Positions 1-8,080 of a DNA stretch of 64,000 bases are shown here, in pieces. Every line of letters begins with the position of its first letter. The stretch's first letter is position 1. The translations under genes and the position numbers were made by a program. Below the pieces are notes generated by a model. The model saw nothing but the letters and a program-made list of their open reading frames with translations. It had not been told where the DNA came from and searched no databases. Origin of the DNA: Variovorax sp. MHTC-1 (GTDB lineage: Bacteria > Pseudomonadota > Gammaproteobacteria > Burkholderiales > Burkholderiaceae_C); the NCBI RefSeq assembly GCF_003984645.1, contig NZ_RWKI01000001.1:124001-188000 (forward strand). Direction: 5' to 3'.

Positions 1-210
1 GTCGGTCAGCAATGCCAGGTCGGTCTCGCCGCCGCGCTGCACGCCGGCGAGCTGGTCTTGCAGCACGGTCTTGCTGTCGACCAGGAGCCGCCCGATCAGC
101 GTGCTCTTGCCGTCGTCGACGCTGCCGCAGGTGATGAAGCGCAGGGCTGTGCCGGTGTCGCCGTGGATCGCTGCCGCTTCGGCGGGGGTGGTGAAGGTGC
201 TCGCACTCAT
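1..210 (-). CDS. cysN: Sulfate adenylyltransferase subunit 1, N-terminal part
   Basis: This is the first 70 codons of the GTPase subunit of ATP sulfurylase, which with CysD adenylates sulfate to APS; the rest lies beyond the window edge. The translated piece has a P-loop, GSVDDGKST, at residues 29-37, followed by IGRLL, the pattern of elongation-factor-like CysN GTPases. The ATG at 210 overlaps the stop of cysD by one base (TGATG), so the two subunits are probably translationally coupled. It is the last visible gene of the cysI-DUF934-cysH-cysD-cysN operon. Whether it is CysN alone or a CysNC fusion with APS kinase cannot be seen; the APS-reductase type of CysH nearby makes a fusion unnecessary. 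Confidence 0.93.
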   Translation of the reverse strand, partial: MSASTFTTPAEAAAIHGDTGTALRFITCGSVDDGKSTLIGRLLVDSKTVLQDQLAGVQRGGETDLALLTD

Positions 211-1163
211 CAGAAGTAACCGTCTTTCTTGCGCTTCTCCATCGAAGCCTCGGATGTCTTGTCGTCCATGCGCGTGGCGCCGCGCTCGCTCACTTCGGCC
301 GCCAGCGTCTCGACCACCACGTCGGCGGCGTCGGCGGCCAGGCTGTCGACCGGGCAGGTGCAGGTGATGTCGCCCACGGTGCGGAAGCGCACGTCGCGCA
401 GTTCTACCTTTTCTCCGTCGCGCGGCGGCGTGAGTTCGGTCACCGGCACCAAGAGGCCGCGGCGTTCGACTACCTCGCGCTTGTGCGTGTAGTAGATCGA
501 GGGCAGGGCGACATGCTCGCGCTCGATGTACTGCCAGACGTCGAGTTCGGTCCAGTTGGAGATCGGGAACACGCGGAAGTGTTCGCCGGGCGCCAGGCGC
601 GTGTTGAACAGGGTCCAGAGCTCGGGGCGCTGGTCCTTGGGCTGCCATTGGCCGAAGGCGTCTCGATGCGAAAAGATGCGCTCCTTGGCGCGTGCCTTTT
701 CTTCGTCGCGGCGCGCGCCGCCGATCAGCGCATCGAAGCGGAATTCCTCGATCGCTTCGAGCAGCGTGACCGACTGGTGCACATTGCGCGATTCGCCCGG
801 ATGAGCGAGGCGCACGGTGCCGCGCGCCATCGAGTCTTCGACGCTGCGCACGATCAGCTCGGCGCCGAGCTCCTGCGCGCGGTGGTCGCGGAAGGCCGTC
901 ACTTCGGGGAAGTTGTGGCCGGTGTCGATCATCAGCAGCGGATAGGGGATGCGGCCGGCCCCGAAGGCCTTCTCGGCGCACTTGAGCAGCACCAGCGAAT
1001 CCTTGCCGCCCGAGAACAGCAGGGTCGGGCGCTCGAAGGAGGCCGCCACTTCGCGCAGGATGAAGATGGTTTCTTCTTCCAGCGCGTCGAGCTGCGTGTT
1101 GGACAGGCGCGCGGGCAGGGGCGTGCTTTGCAGCAGCAGGTCGTATTCGGTGCGGGCGTTCAT
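210..1163 (-). CDS. cysD: Sulfate adenylyltransferase subunit 2
   Basis: The 317-residue catalytic subunit of ATP sulfurylase makes APS and pyrophosphate from ATP and sulfate. The PP-loop SGGKDS is at residues 51-56, and the family hallmark with [16 protein letters not shown] is present in the middle. The frame stays open upstream to 1331, but that extension overlaps the end of cysH and looks unlike the family; the ATG at 1163 gives the usual N-terminus. No clear Shine-Dalgarno sequence precedes it. It lies 32 bases after cysH and runs into cysN with a one-base overlap. Family assignment is firm; the start is likely. Confidence 0.96.
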   Translation of the reverse strand: MNARTEYDLLLQSTPLPARLSNTQLDALEEETIFILREVAASFERPTLLFSGGKDSLVLLKCAEKAFGAGRIPYPLLMIDTGHNFPEVTAFRDHRAQELGAELIVRSVEDSMARGTVRLAHPGESRNVHQSVTLLEAIEEFRFDALIGGARRDEEKARAKERIFSHRDAFGQWQPKDQRPELWTLFNTRLAPGEHFRVFPISNWTELDVWQYIEREHVALPSIYYTHKREVVERRGLLVPVTELTPPRDGEKVELRDVRFRTVGDITCTCPVDSLAADAADVVVETLAAEVSERGATRMDDKTSEASMEKRKKDGYF

Positions 1164-1195
1164 GAGGAGGATTCGGAGATCAGAAAAAAGCAGGT

Positions 1196-1939
1196 TCAGG
1201 CAATGGCGCGAATCGGAATGATTGAGGACACGGCGCCATCGACATGCAGGCCGCATTCCTTGGCGCTTTCCTGCTCCCACCACCAGCGGCCCGAGCGGAA
1301 ATCTTCGCCCAGGGTCACGGCGCGGGTGCATGGCGCGCAGCCGATGCTGGGAAAGAACTGGTCGTGCAGCGGGTTGTAGGGCACTTGGTGCGTGGCGATG
1401 TAGTGCCAGACGTCGCCCCAGGTCCAGTTCGCGAGCGGGTTGATCTTGACTCGCTCCGCCTGCTCTTCGATGAGTTCGACCTCGGCCCGCGCGCCGGACT
1501 GCTCGCGCCTGAGGCCGGTGATCCAGCCGCGCTTGCCGGCGAGCGCACGCTCGAGCGGCTCCATCTTGCGGATGTGGCAGCAGGCCTTGCGCAGCTCCAG
1601 GCTGCGGTACATCGCTTCCTCGCCGTTCTCAGCCACGAAGGCCGTGGCCGCTTCGGCCACAGGGCGATAGATCTCGACCTCGCGGCCGTAGTGCGACTGC
1701 AGGCGTTCGAGCAGGTCGAGCGTCTCGGCATGCAGCTTGCCCGTTTCGAGCACGAAGATGCCGGATTGCATCTGAAAGCGATGCAGCAGGTCGGTCACCA
1801 CCATGTCCTCGGCACCCAGGCTGGAGGCCTGCGTGATCGGCGCGAACTCCTGCGCCGCGCCGCGCAGCAGCGCCACGCTTTCGACGATCTTGGCCTCAAA
1901 GTCGGCGGAGGGCTTGGCGTAGAGCGAGATGGCGTTCAT
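1196..1939 (-). CDS. cysH: Adenylylsulfate (APS) reductase, assimilatory
   Basis: This 247-residue reductase converts activated sulfate to sulfite with thioredoxin or glutathione as donor. It carries the paired cysteines that bind a [4Fe-4S] cluster in APS-reducing members of the CysH family: Cys120-Cys121 and Cys201/Cys204 (CAPC). The catalytic tail motif ECGLH has Cys229. This cysteine set argues for APS rather than PAPS as substrate, so no APS kinase would be required. It starts 5 bases after the DUF934 gene stop and is followed by cysD after 32 bases, in the middle of the sulfate reduction operon. Confidence 0.95.
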   Translation of the reverse strand: MNAISLYAKPSADFEAKIVESVALLRGAAQEFAPITQASSLGAEDMVVTDLLHRFQMQSGIFVLETGKLHAETLDLLERLQSHYGREVEIYRPVAEAATAFVAENGEEAMYRSLELRKACCHIRKMEPLERALAGKRGWITGLRREQSGARAEVELIEEQAERVKINPLANWTWGDVWHYIATHQVPYNPLHDQFFPSIGCAPCTRAVTLGEDFRSGRWWWEQESAKECGLHVDGAVSSIIPIRAIA

Positions 1940-1944
1940 GGCGT

Positions 1945-2343
1945 TCAGGCCGTTTCGCGCTTGAAGAGCGGCGCCGGCTGCACCGCGTCGCCCTGGTAGA
2001 AGGCGGCGAAGCGGTCGAACTGGCGCTGCGCGGCGGAGGCGTCGACGCCTTCCTTGAGCACGGCGCTGGAGAAGCCGGTGCGCTCCATCTGCACCAGCTG
2101 GTCGATCAGCACGTCGCCGGTGGCACGGATGTCGCCCTTGAAGCCGAGCCGGCGGCGCAGCAGGAAGGCCTGGCTGTAGGCGCGGCCGTCGGTGAACTTC
2201 GGGAAGTTCAGGTCGATGCGATCCAGGTCGTCGAGGCAGACCTCGATCGCGAGCGGGTCGGCGTCGTTGGGCAGCTGCAGCACGTTCGGCTCGCCGTTGT
2301 CCACGTGCTCTTCCGCGGAGAGGATGCGAAGCGTCTTGTTCAT
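1945..2343 (-). CDS. DUF934 protein linked to sulfite reduction
   Basis: This 132-residue soluble protein belongs to the DUF934 family, which sits beside cysI in many beta- and alphaproteobacteria and is usually described as a probable sulfite-reduction partner. It has a charged N-terminal half and conserved stretches such as FPKFTDGRAYSQA and LRRRLGFKGDIRATGDVL. It has no obvious cofactor motif or membrane segment. No cysJ flavoprotein gene is visible nearby, so a role in helping electron transfer to CysI is plausible, but that is inference. Its ATG overlaps the TGA of the short linking ORF that follows cysI. cysH starts 5 bases downstream. Confidence 0.88.
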   Translation of the reverse strand: MNKTLRILSAEEHVDNGEPNVLQLPNDADPLAIEVCLDDLDRIDLNFPKFTDGRAYSQAFLLRRRLGFKGDIRATGDVLIDQLVQMERTGFSSAVLKEGVDASAAQRQFDRFAAFYQGDAVQPAPLFKRETA

Positions 2344-2429
2344 AGGGCCCCCACGCTCGGCACTGACGTGTCCTCGCTGCCCCCCAAGGGGGCGCGAGCT
2401 TGGTTGAAGCGGTTCTGCGCTGCGCTCAT
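2340..2429 (-). CDS. 29-codon linking ORF in the cysI-DUF934 spacer
   Basis: The 82-base spacer between cysI and the DUF934 gene is a complete open frame. Its ATG (2429-2427) overlaps the cysI TGA as ATGA, and its TGA (2342-2340) overlaps the DUF934 ATG, again as ATGA. It contains a GC-rich dyad of five C, two T and five G. The 29-residue product (start MSAAQNRF, end SVGAL) resembles no known functional family. The likeliest role is to let ribosomes pass from cysI to DUF934, or it is simply a translated repeat. Two other spacers in this window show the same architecture. Confidence 0.45.
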   Translation of the reverse strand: MSAAQNRFNQARAPLGGSEDTSVPSVGAL

Positions 2430-4204
2430 GCCGCTTCCTCCACTTTGAAGCGCGCGCCGTTGGCCGCGGCCTTGAATGGCTCGTGGCCCACGCGGCGCAG
2501 CGCGTCGATGAAGCTCTCTCCGGCCTCGCGCGTGTCGCGGTAGGTGTTGAGCACGGCCTCGATCACGTCCGGCACTTCGGCGGCCGAGAACGAGGGGCCG
2601 ACCACCTTGCCGGGCTGCGCCGTGCCCGAGAGCAGCGAGCCGTCGGCGCCGCCCAAGGTGATCTGGTACCACTCCTTGCCGTCCTTGTCGACGCCGAGGA
2701 TGCCGATGTGGCCGCTGTGGTGGTGGCCGCAGGAGTTGATGCAGCCGCTGATGTGCAGGTCGATCTCGCCCAGGTCATCGAGCTCGTCGAGGTCCTGGTA
2801 GCGCTCGGTGATGGCTTCGGCGATCGGGATCGAGCGTGCGTTGGCCAGCGCGCAGAAGTCGCCGCCGGGGCAGGCGATCATGTCGGTCAAGAGGTGCACG
2901 TTGGCGCTCGCGAAGCCGGCCTCGCGGGCGCTGAGCCATAGCGCGTGCAGGTCTTCAGCATGGACCCAGGGCAGGAGCAGGTTCTGGTCGTGCGTGACGC
3001 GCGCCTCGCCGGCGCTGAAGCGGTCGGCCAGCCGCGCTGCGGTGTCGAGCTGATCGGCCGACGCGTCGCCCGGCGCCTGGCCGATGCGCTTGAACGAGAG
3101 CGTGACCGCGCGCAACGCGGGGTTCTGGTGCGGCGCCACGTTGCGCTGCAGCCAGCGCGCGAACATCACGTCGTCGGCCGCCTGCGCGCGCAGCTCGGCA
3201 TCGGTCTCTTCGGCGCTCTGGAAGACGCGGGTCGCGAGCGTGGGCGGCACGAAGGAGGCGGCCACGCGGTCGTACTCGGCCTGCGTGATGGTGTGCGGTG
3301 CGCCGTCGTGCTCGAGGATCTGCTTGTACTCGGCTTCGACGTCGTCGATGTAGCGCTGGCCTTCGGCCTTCACGAGGATCTTGATGCGCGCCTTGTAGAT
3401 GTTGTCGCGCCGGCCGTAGCGGTTGTAGACCCGCACCACGGCCTCGAGGTAATTCATGATCTGGTTCCACGGCAGGAACTCGCGCAGCACGGTGCCGATG
3501 ATCGGCGTGCGTCCCATGCCGCCGCCCACCTGCACGCGGAAGCCGAGCTCGCCGGCCTCGTTCTTCACGAGCTTGAGGCCCACGTCGTGCCAGCCGGTGG
3601 CGGCGCGGTCTTCGGCCGCGCCGGTGATCGCGATCTTGAACTTGCGCGGCAGGAAGGCGAACTCCGGATGCAGCGTGCTCCACTGCCGCATGATCTCGGC
3701 GAAGGGGCGCGGATCGGCGACCTCGTCGACTGCGATGCCGGCGCGCTCGTCGCTGGTGATGTTGCGGATGCAGTTGCCGCTGGTCTGGATGCCGTGCATG
3801 TCGACCGACGCCAAGAGGTCCATCACGTCGGCCGACTTGGCCAGCGGGATCCAGTTGTACTGCACGTTCTGGCGCGTCGTGAAGTGGCCGTAGTGCGTGG
3901 GCAGCTTGTGCGTACCGAGCTTGCCCTGGGTCTTGAGTGCGGTCTTGTAGACCTCGGCCTCGGGCTCGTCGTACTCGCGGGCGATGCGGGCCAGCACGCG
4001 CAGCTGGGCGCTGGAGAGTTCGCCGTAGGGCACCGCGACGCGCAGCATCGGCGCGTAGCGCTGAACGTACCAGCCGTTCTGCAGCCGAAGCGGCCGGAAA
4101 TCGTCTTCGGAAAGCTTGCCGGTCTGCCAGCGTTCCAGCTGGTCGCGGAATTGCGCGGCGCGCTGGTGCACGAACTGGCGGTCGAAATCTGTGTATTGGT
4201 ACAT
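2426..4204 (-). CDS. cysI: Sulfite/nitrite reductase hemoprotein (siroheme, 4Fe-4S)
   Basis: This 592-residue enzyme reduces sulfite to sulfide by six electrons. It has the two-half layout of the nitrite/sulfite reductase family. The cysteines that hold the [4Fe-4S]-siroheme centre are Cys445 and Cys451 (CPGGDFC) and Cys488 and Cys492 (CINSC), and the segment TSGNCIRNIT lies near residue 141. It is first in the operon, behind the candidate promoter at 4259-4286. No flavoprotein CysJ is adjacent, so the donor is probably ferredoxin or another carrier (inference). A nitrite reductase role is possible by family but is made unlikely by the cysH-cysD-cysN neighbours. Confidence 0.95.
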   Translation of the reverse strand: MYQYTDFDRQFVHQRAAQFRDQLERWQTGKLSEDDFRPLRLQNGWYVQRYAPMLRVAVPYGELSSAQLRVLARIAREYDEPEAEVYKTALKTQGKLGTHKLPTHYGHFTTRQNVQYNWIPLAKSADVMDLLASVDMHGIQTSGNCIRNITSDERAGIAVDEVADPRPFAEIMRQWSTLHPEFAFLPRKFKIAITGAAEDRAATGWHDVGLKLVKNEAGELGFRVQVGGGMGRTPIIGTVLREFLPWNQIMNYLEAVVRVYNRYGRRDNIYKARIKILVKAEGQRYIDDVEAEYKQILEHDGAPHTITQAEYDRVAASFVPPTLATRVFQSAEETDAELRAQAADDVMFARWLQRNVAPHQNPALRAVTLSFKRIGQAPGDASADQLDTAARLADRFSAGEARVTHDQNLLLPWVHAEDLHALWLSAREAGFASANVHLLTDMIACPGGDFCALANARSIPIAEAITERYQDLDELDDLGEIDLHISGCINSCGHHHSGHIGILGVDKDGKEWYQITLGGADGSLLSGTAQPGKVVGPSFSAAEVPDVIEAVLNTYRDTREAGESFIDALRRVGHEPFKAAANGARFKVEEAA

Positions 4205-4258
4205 CGTGTGTCAGTTGCTGGAAGGCGGTGCGTCCACGGCCCGTCAACGTGAGCCGGG

Positions 4259-4286
4259 AATGTAGAAGCGCGCCTTATGGAAACAA
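4259..4286 (-). promoter_or_regulatory. Candidate sigma-70 promoter of the cysI operon
   Basis: On the minus strand TTGTTT (4286-4281) and TACATT (4264-4259) are separated by 16 bases. The expected transcription start near 4252 leaves a leader of about 48 bases before the cysI ATG at 4204. This is motif matching only. Confidence 0.4.
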
Positions 4287-4314
4287 ACTATTTTTTGGTT
4301 CGCGCTTTATGCGG

Positions 4315-4376
4315 ATAAGCTTATTCTCCAGTCCCCGTGCGGGTCGCGGGACGATGCAATGCTTATTCGGGATAAG
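4315..4376. promoter_or_regulatory. Two AT-rich palindromes upstream of cysI, candidate CysB-type sites
   Basis: ATAAGCTTAT at 4315-4324 is a perfect palindrome, and CTTAT-5-ATAAG at 4362-4376 is a second dyad about 50 bases further out. Both contain TTAT/ATAA half-sites in an otherwise GC-rich region. The first is centred about 65 bases upstream of the predicted start, the usual place for a LysR-type activator. Sulfur-assimilation operons are normally activated by CysB-family LysR proteins, so this is a reasonable but untested operator. Confidence 0.35.
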
Positions 4377-4485
4377 GCCGGCGGCGGTTGCCGCGCGTCG
4401 AACACCGGTCGATTCTAGGAAGGCCTGGTGCGCCTTGCCCCGCGCTCAGTAGGCGGGCGCGAATCCGTCGTCGAACAAGGGCCGG

Positions 4486-5187
4486 CTACGGAGCAACCGG
4501 ATTTCTCTTCTGCTCTTCGAGAAGCTGCTGCCGGCGCACCGCGGTGCATTGCGCGTGCGCCCTGAACTCTGCTTTCTCGCATTGCGCGGCCATGCACCGG
4601 GCAGCAAGGACGAAGTTCATGCCCGAACATGCTTGGCCGGGCGCGATGCCGGCTGCGCTGCGCGGCGCTTTGGCTGACTTGGTCTGCGCCGGCTCGCTTG
4701 CCGCCGTGACCGGATCCGGCGCTTTCGTCGGCGCGGGATGCGGTTTTTCCGCTTGTGCTTCGATGGCTGTGGTTGGCGCTTCTGCCGCGGCGGCGGGTGA
4801 AGCAGCACGTGCGTCAGTCTGCACCGAAAGGCCCGTGCGGACGGGATGCACCTGTGCCTTGCCAGCCGTGTAGAGATACCATCCGCCGGCACCCGCCACC
4901 AGCCAGCCCGCGGCCCCGACGGTTAACGCGATGCTGAGGGCAGCGACGCTGACCCACATCCCCTTGGAAAAAGTTGGCGCTGCTTCGGGAACTGCAGGGG
5001 CGGCGCTAAGGGCAGCAGGCCTCTGCGACTGCTCCGCTTTCCGCATGAATCCGAACAGGGAATTCGCGGCACTGGCGCGCGGCGCGTCAGCGCTGGCGAA
5101 CACGGTGGGCAAGGTGCCGATGCATTCGATGCAGAACTTGGCGGCAGATCGATTCTTTGTCTTGCATTGGGGGCAGATCAGGGCCAT
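4486..5187 (-). CDS. Zinc-ribbon, single-membrane-span protein of unknown function
   Basis: I do not recognise this 233-residue protein as a named family. It opens with a zinc-ribbon of two CxxC pairs (CPQC at 5-8, CIEC at 19-22). A variable Ala/Pro-rich stretch follows, then one strongly hydrophobic segment around residues 75-105, then a low-complexity Ala/Thr/Pro linker. A C-terminal Cys-rich domain (CSGMNF, RCMAAQC, AQC) ends in a charged tail. The frame is open back to a TTG at 5193, but the ATG at 5187 has GAGGGG at a sensible distance. It starts 12 bases after the stop of the small upstream ORF, so the two are probably cotranscribed. A membrane-anchored sensor or scaffold is possible; no function is shown. 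Confidence 0.7.
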   Translation of the reverse strand: MALICPQCKTKNRSAAKFCIECIGTLPTVFASADAPRASAANSLFGFMRKAEQSQRPAALSAAPAVPEAAPTFSKGMWVSVAALSIALTVGAAGWLVAGAGGWYLYTAGKAQVHPVRTGLSVQTDARAASPAAAAEAPTTAIEAQAEKPHPAPTKAPDPVTAASEPAQTKSAKAPRSAAGIAPGQACSGMNFVLAARCMAAQCEKAEFRAHAQCTAVRRQQLLEEQKRNPVAP

Positions 5188-5199
5188 TGCCAAAGCCCC

Positions 5200-5541
5200 T
5201 CAGTGCGCAGTCGCATCGTCGCGGGCTGCTTGCGGAAGCTGCGCCGCGACGAGATTCCTCTGCGCTGCCATGATGAGCGTCGCACGATAGACCGATCGGC
5301 TGGCTGATTTCGTCAGCTCGATCAGCGTCTTCCATTCGTGCTCCAGTTCGTCGGGCGCGGCATCGACGCGCGGCGTCCGCATCAAGGACCGGCTGGCATC
5401 CAGCAGCGCAGCGGCCGAGTTGAGACAAATGTGAAGGCTGGCCTCGGCGGGACTCGCGCGACTGCCCTCTGCGAGCAGCAGGCGCTCCACGGCGGTCAGG
5501 GCACTTTCGACAAGGGCGAGATCGGCACTCGAATGGGTCAT
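5200..5541 (-). CDS. Small alpha-helical hypothetical protein
   Basis: This 113-residue protein has no signal peptide, membrane segment or recognisable motif. Its composition (many Ala, Leu, Ser, Glu) predicts a mostly helical bundle, with heptad-like stretches near SADLALVESALTAVERLLL. It has an ATG start at 5541. It ends 12 bases before the zinc-ribbon membrane protein and probably forms a two-gene unit with it, which hints that the products work together. The gene could be lineage-specific; I cannot assign a function. Confidence 0.6.
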   Translation of the reverse strand: MTHSSADLALVESALTAVERLLLAEGSRASPAEASLHICLNSAAALLDASRSLMRTPRVDAAPDELEHEWKTLIELTKSASRSVYRATLIMAAQRNLVAAQLPQAARDDATAH

Positions 5542-5634
5542 GTCGCGAGGTTCGCAGACGGCAGCCCGATTCGAGGCGCGAAAACTTCACACTTTCAAGC
5601 AATGTTTGCTTTAGATGTACTCCGATGTCGGCGT

Positions 5635-7251
5635 CTACGACGCCGTCCCGCGCCCGGCATCCAGCAGGTCCTGGATGTCTTCGAGGCCGCGCCCGCGCGT
5701 CTCGATCCCGCTCTTGATGAGCATCAGCGCCGCGACCGCCATCGGCACAGCGATCAACAGGGCCGAGACAGTGAAGTGGCTGAACACGCCCAGCACGCCG
5801 AAGCCCGCGCCCAGGATGCCGCCGAACTTGGAGCTGGCCGCGATCACCCCGGAGCCCGTGCCGCGCAGGTGCACCGGGTAGATCTCCGCGGCATAGGGGA
5901 TAAGCATCGCGATCACGCCGCTCGAGCTCACGAGCAGCAGGGCGGTGGTGAGCACCATCGCCAGCGTCGACTGAACCTGCGTCAGGCCGAGACCGAAGAA
6001 CACCAGCAAGGTCGCGGTGGTGAGCGCGATGAACAGCACCAGCGCCTTGATGCTGCTCCAGCGGTGGTAGAGCCAGATCACGATCGCGATGCCGGGCAGC
6101 GCCAGCAGGGCCGAGCGCGCGAGCAGGGCGCTTGCCGCCGTGGCGTCCATGCCCATGCTGCCGAGGTTGGTCGGCAGCCACAGCAGAAAGCCGAAATTCA
6201 CCAGGCCCCAGGCCACGCCGCAGACGATCAGGCCCCAGGTGATGCGTGCATGGCTGCCGCGCAGCAGCTGGGCGATGCCGCCGGCCGGCGGCTCCTGCTC
6301 GGCGATGACCGCGGCAGCCGGCGCATTCGCTGCCGTTGTCGCTCCGGTACCCGCGAAGCGTGCGAGCACCGCGCGGGCTTCGTTGTCGAGCCCGGCATTG
6401 GAAAGAAAGCGCGGCGATTCCGGGATGTAGCGGCCCAGAAAGACGATCAGCAGCCCGGTCGGCAAACCCAGCAGCCATAGCGCGCGCCAGCTGAACTCCG
6501 GCACCAGCAGCGCGGCCGAGCCGGCCGCGAGCAGATAGCCGGCCGAGGTGCCGACGCCGCCCAGCGCCACCAGCAGCCAGCCGCGGTGCGCGGCGGGCAC
6601 TGTTTCCGCCATCAGCGTGAAGGTGATCGGCAGCAGTCCCCCGGCCGACGCGCCCATCAGGAAGCACATCGCGAGGTTCCAGCCGAAGCTCGGCATCGCA
6701 CCGCAGATCGCGGTGCCGATGAACATCAGCGCCGACAGCAGGATGGCCGCGCGCCGGCCGAAGATATCGGCCAGCCGGCCCCAGAGCACCGAGCCCACCG
6801 TCGTGCCGGTGAGCGCCACCAGCGCCAGCACGCCGGCGGTCTGTTTGCTGATCTCGTACTCGGTGGTCATGCCCGGCATCACGAAGCCGAGCGTGGCCGG
6901 CTTCAGCACGTCGACCGCCAGCGCGATCACCAGCACGATCACCAGCTTCCAGTGCTCGCGGTTCAGCGGCACGCCGTCGGCGACGTGGAACTGGAGGTGG
7001 CTGTCGCCGTGCAGGCTCTTCTGCATCTGCGCGATGCGCGGCATGAGACCGTACGTGGCCAGCAGCACGCCGAGCGGGATCATCGCCATGCCGGTCAGCA
7101 TGGTCGCGTCCATCTCCATGCCGACCATCTGGTAGCCGGTGTGCCGGCCCATCATGAACATCGGCACGTGCGCGAGCACGCCGCCGATGAGGGCGATGCA
7201 GCCGATCCAGAACGCGATCGGGTGGTGGAAGGAGAAGTTCTGGGCTTTCAT
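5635..7251 (-). CDS. Major facilitator superfamily transporter
   Basis: This 538-residue inner-membrane carrier has about twelve hydrophobic segments split by a central loop. Between segments 2 and 3 is the MFS signature GRLADIFGRRAAILLS, and YIPESPRFL follows segment 6, a pattern seen in metabolite:H+ symporters (aromatic acid or sugar type). An unusually long N-terminal portion with two extra hydrophobic stretches (WIGCIALIGGVLAHV and MAMIPLGVLLATYGL) precedes the first canonical motif, so the topology may have more than twelve spans. Substrate cannot be told. It starts 24 bases after the end of the extensin-like gene on the same strand. Confidence 0.88.
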   Translation of the reverse strand: MKAQNFSFHHPIAFWIGCIALIGGVLAHVPMFMMGRHTGYQMVGMEMDATMLTGMAMIPLGVLLATYGLMPRIAQMQKSLHGDSHLQFHVADGVPLNREHWKLVIVLVIALAVDVLKPATLGFVMPGMTTEYEISKQTAGVLALVALTGTTVGSVLWGRLADIFGRRAAILLSALMFIGTAICGAMPSFGWNLAMCFLMGASAGGLLPITFTLMAETVPAAHRGWLLVALGGVGTSAGYLLAAGSAALLVPEFSWRALWLLGLPTGLLIVFLGRYIPESPRFLSNAGLDNEARAVLARFAGTGATTAANAPAAAVIAEQEPPAGGIAQLLRGSHARITWGLIVCGVAWGLVNFGFLLWLPTNLGSMGMDATAASALLARSALLALPGIAIVIWLYHRWSSIKALVLFIALTTATLLVFFGLGLTQVQSTLAMVLTTALLLVSSSGVIAMLIPYAAEIYPVHLRGTGSGVIAASSKFGGILGAGFGVLGVFSHFTVSALLIAVPMAVAALMLIKSGIETRGRGLEDIQDLLDAGRGTAS

Positions 7252-7275
7252 TCGGGTTCTTTCGGGCGAGGCATG

Positions 7276-8037
7276 TTAACGACAGACGCCCCAGCCGCCG
7301 ACCTCAAGGTGGAAATGATCGGCATGCAACGCGTTGTAGCCGGGGCCCAGAACGCCGTCGAAGAAGCGGCATGCGCCGGCGTGTGCATCCCGCAGAAAAA
7401 GCCCTTCTGCGTCGTCGCCGCCCCAGTTGCGCCGCACCGTGATGCGCCGGCGGTCGCTCTGCGTGAAGCCGGCGATATCGAAGGCATCGGCCGTCGCATG
7501 CCGGCTGCGGCGGCCGCCTTGCGCGCCCCCTTCGCCTCTGTTGACATTGCGACACGCGTAGCTGCCCAGGTGCTCCAGCGAGACGAGCGGAGCGCCGAGA
7601 TGGCGTGCGGCCGCAGGCTGCAGCGCATGCCGCTCCCACATCGCGAACGACAGCGCGGCCGGGCAACTGAGCACCACCGGCGACCCCAGTGCCAGGGTGC
7701 GGCCGCGCCGCACGCGGACCGCGTTCTCGAATCCGCAGCCGGGGCCGGTGATGCGGTCGGGCACGGCTTCGTGTTCGAGACCCGTCTCGGCCAGCGCAGC
7801 CATGCAGCGCGCCGGATCGGCGCGCGTGCGATGCAGCTTAAGGCCGGTGAGCAGATTCGGCTCGGCCGCCACGTTCAGCGGCGCCCATGGATTCCAGCGT
7901 TCCGGAATGGAGATCCGGCCGGTTCTCAACGCATACACCGACGAAAGCACTGCCGCGGCGAGCAGCGTCCAGGCCAGCCGCCTGATCCAGCGGCGCCTGG
8001 GTTGCGGTGGAGGAGAAGAAGGCGGGGAGGGCGGCAC
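7276..8037 (-). CDS. Extensin-like C-terminal domain protein
   Basis: From the GTG at 8037 the product is 253 residues. It has a proline-rich start, basic residues, a membrane anchor or signal (WTLLAAAVLSSVYALR), then the extensin-like C-terminal domain. The domain shows the conserved core GPGCGF, a Cys-rich SYACRNVN region, RRSRHATADAFDIAGF and the ending HADHFHLEV. In bacteria this domain is envelope-associated and related in fold to D,D-peptidase or hedgehog-type metal sites; the His/Asp in HATADAFD and HADHFH fit metal binding. The frame extends to 8160, but that would overlap the hemolysin III gene. The GTG start is a guess because no strong ribosome site is visible. Confidence 0.8.
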   Translation of the reverse strand: MPPSPPSSPPPQPRRRWIRRLAWTLLAAAVLSSVYALRTGRISIPERWNPWAPLNVAAEPNLLTGLKLHRTRADPARCMAALAETGLEHEAVPDRITGPGCGFENAVRVRRGRTLALGSPVVLSCPAALSFAMWERHALQPAAARHLGAPLVSLEHLGSYACRNVNRGEGGAQGGRRSRHATADAFDIAGFTQSDRRRITVRRNWGGDDAEGLFLRDAHAGACRFFDGVLGPGYNALHADHFHLEVGGWGVCR

Positions 8038-8050
8038 GTCGCCGCAGTCT

Positions 8051-8070
8051 AGGACCTGGCGACAGGTCCT
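8051..8070. repeat. Perfect 8-4-8 hairpin after the hemolysin III gene
   Basis: AGGACCTG and CAGGTCCT flank a GCGA loop, giving an eight-base-pair stem with a tetraloop 11 bases past the hemolysin III stop and 14 bases before the extensin-like start. No T-run follows, so it is more likely an mRNA-stability or processing hairpin than an intrinsic terminator. Confidence 0.5.
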
Positions 8071-8080
8071 GGACCCGTCG

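Noticed and set aside
2483..4252. Long plus-strand frames opposite cysI
   Set aside because: They are GC-driven shadows of the cysI codons, with repetitive Arg/Ala/Gly/Val-rich translation and no family signature.
4205..4485. A gene between the zinc-ribbon protein and cysI
   Set aside because: Frames here are short, lack ribosome sites and cover the promoter and palindromes of cysI.
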